Shown one piece after another: positions 14,036 through 17,515 of a stretch of DNA of 17,515 bases (within the stretch, counting starts at the first letter, position 1; every line of letters begins with the position of its first letter). Location: assembly GCA_007128865.1 (NCBI GenBank), contig SKWP01000144.1:1-17515 (forward strand). Direction: 5' to 3'. A model generated the notes under the pieces. It saw only the letters and a list, made by a program, of their open reading frames with translations, did no database searches and was not told the DNA's origin. The position numbers were made by a program, and so were the translations under genes. The stretch comes from Paracoccaceae bacterium. GTDB lineage: Bacteria > Pseudomonadota > Alphaproteobacteria > Rhodobacterales > Rhodobacteraceae.

Positions 14036-15670
14036 GTGGAAGACCGGTTCGACTATGTGGTGATCGGTGCCGGATCGGCCGGCGCGGTTGTGGCGGCGCG
14101 CCTGAGCGAAGGCGGGCGCCGGCGCGTCGCGCTGGTTGAGGCCGGCGAACAGGATCGCAACATCTGGATCCATATTCCGCTCGGTGTCGGAAAGCTGCTG
14201 ACCAACGAACGCTGGGTCTGGCCCTATCGCAGTGCGCCTCAGGACCACCTGGCCGGGCAGCAGATCTATTCGCCGCGCGGCAGAGTGCTTGGCGGCTCGT
14301 CCTCGATCAATGGCATGGCCTATGTGTGGGGCGATCCCGCCATTTTCGACCGCTGGGCACAGCAGGGCCTGCAGGGCTGGTCGCATGCCGAGGTGGCGCC
14401 GTGGTTCCGCAAGATGGAGAATGCCGATTTCACCAGCGACCCGGATCGCGGCCACGACGGGCCGTTGCGGATTACCGACCTGGGCGTCCGCGACCCCGAT
14501 CCGTTGTCCGACGCCTTCATCGCAGGTTGCCTGGGGGCCGGCATTCCGCCGACGCGGGACTACAATGTTTCCAGCTATGAAGGCGCCAGATACCTGGAGC
14601 AGACAGCCTGGCGCGGGCGGCGCTGGTCCACGGCCACAGCCTATCTGCGCCCGGCCCGCGACCGCAGCAACCTGACCGTGTTCACCCGAACCCGCGCCGC
14701 CCGCATCGTCTTTGACGGCCGAAGGGCGGCGGGGGTCGAATGCATCACGCCGTCCGGTCGGATACGCCTGCAGGCCACGCGCGAGGTCATCGTCTCGGCC
14801 GGGGCGATCATGTCGCCCCACCTGCTGGAGCTTTCGGGGGTGGGTGACGGCGACCTGCTGCGCCGTCACGGCATCGATGTGATCCACCACAACCCCGAGG
14901 TCGGCGAGCATCTGTGCGACCACCTGCAGGTTCGCCGCACCTATCAGACCAGCATTCCGCGCACCATCAACGACCTGATGCGAAGCCCGGTCGCCAAGGT
15001 CATTTCCGGCCTGCGCTATATCCTGTTCCGCAAGGGGCTGCTGGCCGGCACGTCATCGACAGCCCATGCAATCGCCCGCTCCGACGCCGGCCTGCCCGCA
15101 CCCGATGTGATGATCCGGCTTTACCAGATCAGCGGCAAGGACCGGTATTCGCGCAGCTCCGGGGGCGGCATCGACCGGTTTTCGGGGTTTTCGCTGGGCG
15201 GGTTCCAGCTCGAACCCCGGTCGCGCGGCAGCGTGCACATCGCCGGCCCGGACCCGCTGGCTGACCCGGTCATGCAACCGAACTACTTTGCCGATCCCGA
15301 GGATGCCGCCGTCGCGCTGCGCATCCTGCGGCTGGTCGACAGGGTCGCCCGCCAGCCGGCCATGAAACAGGTCATCGTGCGCGAGCATCTGCCCGGCCCC
15401 GACGCGGAGACCGACGCGGCGCTGCTGGACTATGCCAGACAGACGGGCCAGACCGCGTGGCACACGGTCGGTTCCTGCCGGATGGGCCAGCCGGGCCGTT
15501 CGGTCGTGGATGCCCGGTTCCGGGTGCACGGGCTCGACGGATTGCGCGTGGTGGACACGTCGGTGTTTCCCGACATTCCTTCCTCCAACACCAACGCCGC
15601 CGCGATCATGGCAGGCGAGCGCGGCGCGGCCTTCATCATGGAAGACGAAAAGGCAGGACAGACGGCATGA
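14036..15670 (+). CDS. GMC-family FAD-dependent oxidoreductase
   Basis: A protein of 544 residues of the glucose-methanol-choline family, which oxidises alcohols to aldehydes (or further) using FAD. The Rossmann motif GAGSAG is at residues 11-16, signature 1 (RGRVLGGSSSINGM) at 81-94, and signature 2 (VSAGAIMSPHLLELSGVGD) from about 253. The catalytic pair is His476 (in WHTVGSCRMG) and Asn520 (in SSNTNAAAIMAGER), with the usual 44-residue spacing. There is no signal peptide. It starts with GTG 3 bases after the TPP gene stop, so translation is probably coupled. By context it may produce an aldehyde or keto compound used by the TPP enzyme. Choline dehydrogenase-like annotation is common for such proteins, but choline is not supported by the neighbours. 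Confidence 0.9.
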   Translation: MEDRFDYVVIGAGSAGAVVAARLSEGGRRRVALVEAGEQDRNIWIHIPLGVGKLLTNERWVWPYRSAPQDHLAGQQIYSPRGRVLGGSSSINGMAYVWGDPAIFDRWAQQGLQGWSHAEVAPWFRKMENADFTSDPDRGHDGPLRITDLGVRDPDPLSDAFIAGCLGAGIPPTRDYNVSSYEGARYLEQTAWRGRRWSTATAYLRPARDRSNLTVFTRTRAARIVFDGRRAAGVECITPSGRIRLQATREVIVSAGAIMSPHLLELSGVGDGDLLRRHGIDVIHHNPEVGEHLCDHLQVRRTYQTSIPRTINDLMRSPVAKVISGLRYILFRKGLLAGTSSTAHAIARSDAGLPAPDVMIRLYQISGKDRYSRSSGGGIDRFSGFSLGGFQLEPRSRGSVHIAGPDPLADPVMQPNYFADPEDAAVALRILRLVDRVARQPAMKQVIVREHLPGPDAETDAALLDYARQTGQTAWHTVGSCRMGQPGRSVVDARFRVHGLDGLRVVDTSVFPDIPSSNTNAAAIMAGERGAAFIMEDEKAGQTA

Positions 15671-16047
15671 GCGCAAACGACGAAGCCTATCCCCAGACCC
15701 GCGCCCACAAGGAAAAGGGCGACTGGAACCCGTTGTGGGAGAAGTTCAGGGAATTCGACCCGGATTTCCTCGAAGCCTATCTGGCGCTGCGGGCGGTACC
15801 GCAGACCCGGGGGCCGCTGGAGCAGAAGTACAAGGAACTGATCCTGATCGCGGTAAACGCCTCGACAACGCATCTTTACGGGCCGGGCGTGCGCCGGCAC
15901 ATCCGCAATGCCCTCGATGCAGGCGCCACTGCCGAAGAAATTCTGGAAACCATCCAGCTGACATCGGTCATCGGCATCCATGCCTGCAATCTTGCCCTGC
16001 CGATCCTGTCCGAGGAGCTGGAGCGCACATCGGCCGCAAAGGGCTGA
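15667..16047 (+). CDS. Carboxymuconolactone decarboxylase (CMD)-family protein without CxxC
   Basis: A small helical protein of 126 residues of the CMD/AhpD superfamily. The core reads KELILIAVNAS, THLYGPGVRRHIRNALDAGAT, then EEILETIQLTSVIGIHAC. The conserved Glu of the first helix and the His of RRH are present, but the CxxC pair of AhpD-like peroxidases is absent: the only cysteine is in IHAC. It is therefore unlikely to be a disulfide reductase and could be a decarboxylase/lactonase-like enzyme or a protein of unknown role. It starts in an ATGA overlap with the GMC oxidoreductase (15667-15670), so the two are probably coupled in translation and function. It ends the operon and converges on the LysR gene. 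Confidence 0.82.
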   Translation: MSANDEAYPQTRAHKEKGDWNPLWEKFREFDPDFLEAYLALRAVPQTRGPLEQKYKELILIAVNASTTHLYGPGVRRHIRNALDAGATAEEILETIQLTSVIGIHACNLALPILSEELERTSAAKG

Positions 16048-16098
16048 CTGCCGCACAGCGCCGTTGCCGCGCCGCGGGCCGTTTTGTCCGGGGCGCCG

Positions 16099-17013
16099 TC
16101 AGTTTGCGGTGTCCCGGGCGAGGATGGCTTCCATCGCTTCGGTCAGCATCAGGGCCGGACGCAGCCGCGCAAACGGGCGAGCGGCGAAGGCGTGGATGTC
16201 AAAGCGGATCGGAGGATCGAAGGGCAGGGCCCGAAGGCAGCTTCCATCAAGGCTTGCAGCGGTGAAATTGTCGACCACGGCCGCCAGCCCCAGCCGCCTT
16301 GCCAGCGGCGGCATGGCTTCGAGCGAAAAACAGGTCAGCTGGGCCGGTTCGGGCTCGGTGTCGTTCAGAAACGGGGCAAGCAAGCGGCCGATGGGCCTGT
16401 TCAGAGGCATGCGGATCCTGCCCGGCAGTGTCGGCAATTCCGCCGGGTCGATCGCCTCTCGCTGCTGCAATTCATGGCCTTCCGGAACCAGCACGACAAG
16501 GTTGCCGCGGCCGATGGTGCGGCTGTGCAGGTCGGCGCCTTCCACACGTCCACCGCAAAAGCCCACGTCGATCTGTCCCGCCCTCAGCCCTGCCAGCTGC
16601 TCCAGTGCGGTGCGGCTGCTCACGCTGATTTCGATTCCCGGCATCTCTGCGCGCAGTTGCGCAAGCGCCTCGGGCATCTGCCGGTGCATCAGAAGCCCGA
16701 CACTGGCCGCAGCCAGCCGTTGATCCGCCCCGGCGCGAAACCCGTCGATCCGACCGGCCAGTGACTGCAGGCCTTCGCTCAGGAACCGGCTTTCGGCGTA
16801 CAGCCAGTCGGCCTCCTTGGTTGGCGACACCCGGCCACCTTCCAGAACGAACAGCGAAAGCCTGAGCGCCGCCTCGAGGTCGCGCAGGTGCTTGCTGATC
16901 GTGGGCTGCGACACCGCGAGCACCCGCGCCGCGGCACTGAATGATCCGCGTTCGTACACGGCGCAGAAGGCTTGCAGGCGTTGCAGGGTAATGGCGCGCC
17001 GATCCATGTCCAT
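16099..17013 (-). CDS. LysR-family transcriptional regulator
   Basis: A regulator of 304 residues, the usual LysR length. The N-terminal helix-turn-helix is clear (TLQRLQAFCAVYERGSFSAAARVLAVSQPT, then SKHLRDLEA). The periplasmic-binding-like effector domain follows (for example AAASVGLLMHRQMPEAL, LRAGQIDVGFCGG, LVVLVPEGHEL). The start is taken at ATG 17013 (MDMDRR); ATG 17007 is equally possible. The frame is open upstream to 17196 but would overlap the divergent transporter gene and encodes a low-complexity basic stretch. It is divergent from a TRAP large-subunit gene with about 100 bases between, the classic layout for a LysR protein controlling its neighbour. No strong ribosome binding site is seen. 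Confidence 0.85.
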   Translation of the reverse strand: MDMDRRAITLQRLQAFCAVYERGSFSAAARVLAVSQPTISKHLRDLEAALRLSLFVLEGGRVSPTKEADWLYAESRFLSEGLQSLAGRIDGFRAGADQRLAAASVGLLMHRQMPEALAQLRAEMPGIEISVSSRTALEQLAGLRAGQIDVGFCGGRVEGADLHSRTIGRGNLVVLVPEGHELQQREAIDPAELPTLPGRIRMPLNRPIGRLLAPFLNDTEPEPAQLTCFSLEAMPPLARRLGLAAVVDNFTAASLDGSCLRALPFDPPIRFDIHAFAARPFARLRPALMLTEAMEAILARDTAN

Positions 17014-17015
17014 GC

Positions 17016-17032
17016 CATAGAAAAAAGCTATG
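17016..17032. promoter_or_regulatory. Candidate LysR operator (CATAG-N7-CTATG)
   Basis: A perfect 5-base inverted repeat with a 7-base spacer contains the T-N11-A pattern of LysR sites (T at 17018, A at 17030). It lies 2 bases upstream of the lysR start codon, a position that would allow self-repression, and within the divergent spacer shared with the TRAP gene. The region next to it (17033-17070) is unusually AT-rich for this DNA. Confidence 0.5.
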
Positions 17033-17111
17033 AAGGATGCAATTTCTTTCTGTTTTCTTTCAGCGCGCTTTCGGCAAGGTTCATACTCCACGGGCGCTTC
17101 CGGATGGTGGC

Positions 17112-17515
17112 ATGCAGGCTGGTGTTGTTCTCGGGTTTCTGTTGCTGGCGATCGTTTCGGGCGCCGGCATCGCCTATGCGGTCGGCGCGGCGGCAATCCT
17201 GACCTTCATCGTCTCGGACAACATCCGCTTCATGGCGGTGCTGCCGCAGCGGCTGTTCAGCCAGCTCGATGTGTTCGCCTTTCTGGCCATGCCGCTGTTC
17301 ATCCTTGCGGGTGATCTGATGAACCGCGGCGGGCTGGCGCGCGCGCTGATCGATTTCTCGATGTCGCTGGTGGGCCGGCTCAAGGGCGGGCTGGGGCATG
17401 TGAACATCCTGACATCGGTGTTCTTTGCCGGGGTCTCGGGCTCGGCGGTGTCGGATGCCGCGGCGCTGGGCAATGCGCTGGTGCCCGAGATGCGCAAACG
17501 CGGCTATTCGCTGGA
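17112..17515 (+). CDS. TRAP transporter large permease subunit (DctM-like), 5' part
   Basis: An open frame from ATG 17112 runs off the window end after 134 codons with no stop. The protein begins with a membrane helix (GVVLGFLLLAIVSGAGIAYAV) and then shows the hallmark DctM segments: DVFAFLAMPLFILAGDLMNR, VGRLKGGLGHVNILTSVFF, and GVSGSAVSDAAALGNALVPEM. These place it in the TRAP large-subunit family, a 12-TM inner-membrane permease for organic acids. No strong Shine-Dalgarno is present; GGATGG lies just upstream. It is the first gene of its unit, divergent from lysR, with no DctQ small subunit before it, so DctQ and the receptor may lie downstream outside the window. It is a separate transporter from the TAXI system. 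Confidence 0.9.
   Translation, partial: MQAGVVLGFLLLAIVSGAGIAYAVGAAAILTFIVSDNIRFMAVLPQRLFSQLDVFAFLAMPLFILAGDLMNRGGLARALIDFSMSLVGRLKGGLGHVNILTSVFFAGVSGSAVSDAAALGNALVPEMRKRGYSL

Noticed and set aside
12881..14923. 680-codon antisense open frame opposite the TPP and GMC genes
   Set aside because: Same explanation: a shadow frame with low-complexity content, no ribosome binding site, and well-supported genes on the other strand.

Overview
The window is a high-GC bacterial chromosome segment. Strong third-position GC bias, dense operons with ATGA overlaps, and three TRAP-type transporter genes (one cut by the right edge) suggest an alphaproteobacterium, probably Rhodobacterales or Rhodospirillales; this is an inference, since no rRNA or marker gene is present. 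No rRNA, tRNA, CRISPR array, insertion sequence or attachment site was seen.

Layout. At the left edge a possible gene start runs off on the minus strand (1-91). A lone ATP-grasp gene of the sugar-transfer-associated type follows (440-1630) and looks unrelated to the rest. From 2023 to 8174 a plus-strand operon encodes a family III (CaiB/BaiF) CoA-transferase, an acyl-CoA carboxyltransferase, a free-standing 73-residue biotin carrier, a second and different carboxyltransferase, and an unidentified polytopic membrane protein. No biotin carboxylase is encoded in the window. From 8342 to 11237 lies a TAXI-type TRAP transporter: a periplasmic receptor and a fused 4TM/12TM permease, separated by a perfect 12-bp hairpin. 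A GntR/FCD regulator (11397-12092, minus) is divergent from a plus-strand operon (12350-16047) that encodes a TPP enzyme resembling sulfoacetaldehyde acetyltransferase (Xsc), a GMC flavin oxidoreductase and a CMD-family protein without the CxxC pair. At the right edge a LysR regulator (minus) is divergent from the start of a second TRAP transporter large subunit, cut by the window end.

How it may work together. The motif (A/T)TTGTTGACA occurs upstream of the CoA-transferase/carboxylase operon, the TAXI-TRAP operon and the TPP/GMC/CMD operon, and I saw it nowhere else in the window. Each copy holds a TTGACA -35-like hexamer, with candidate -10 elements 18 bp further on. One copy lies in the GntR intergenic region. 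The simplest reading is a single GntR-controlled catabolic regulon of about 14 kb: uptake of an organic anion, CoA activation, biotin-dependent carboxyl chemistry, and TPP/flavin-dependent carbon-skeleton conversion. The substrate cannot be read from the sequence. The two carboxyltransferases sharing one biotin carrier suggest either a transcarboxylase or decarboxylase working without biotin carboxylase, or two carboxylases borrowing a biotin carboxylase encoded elsewhere.
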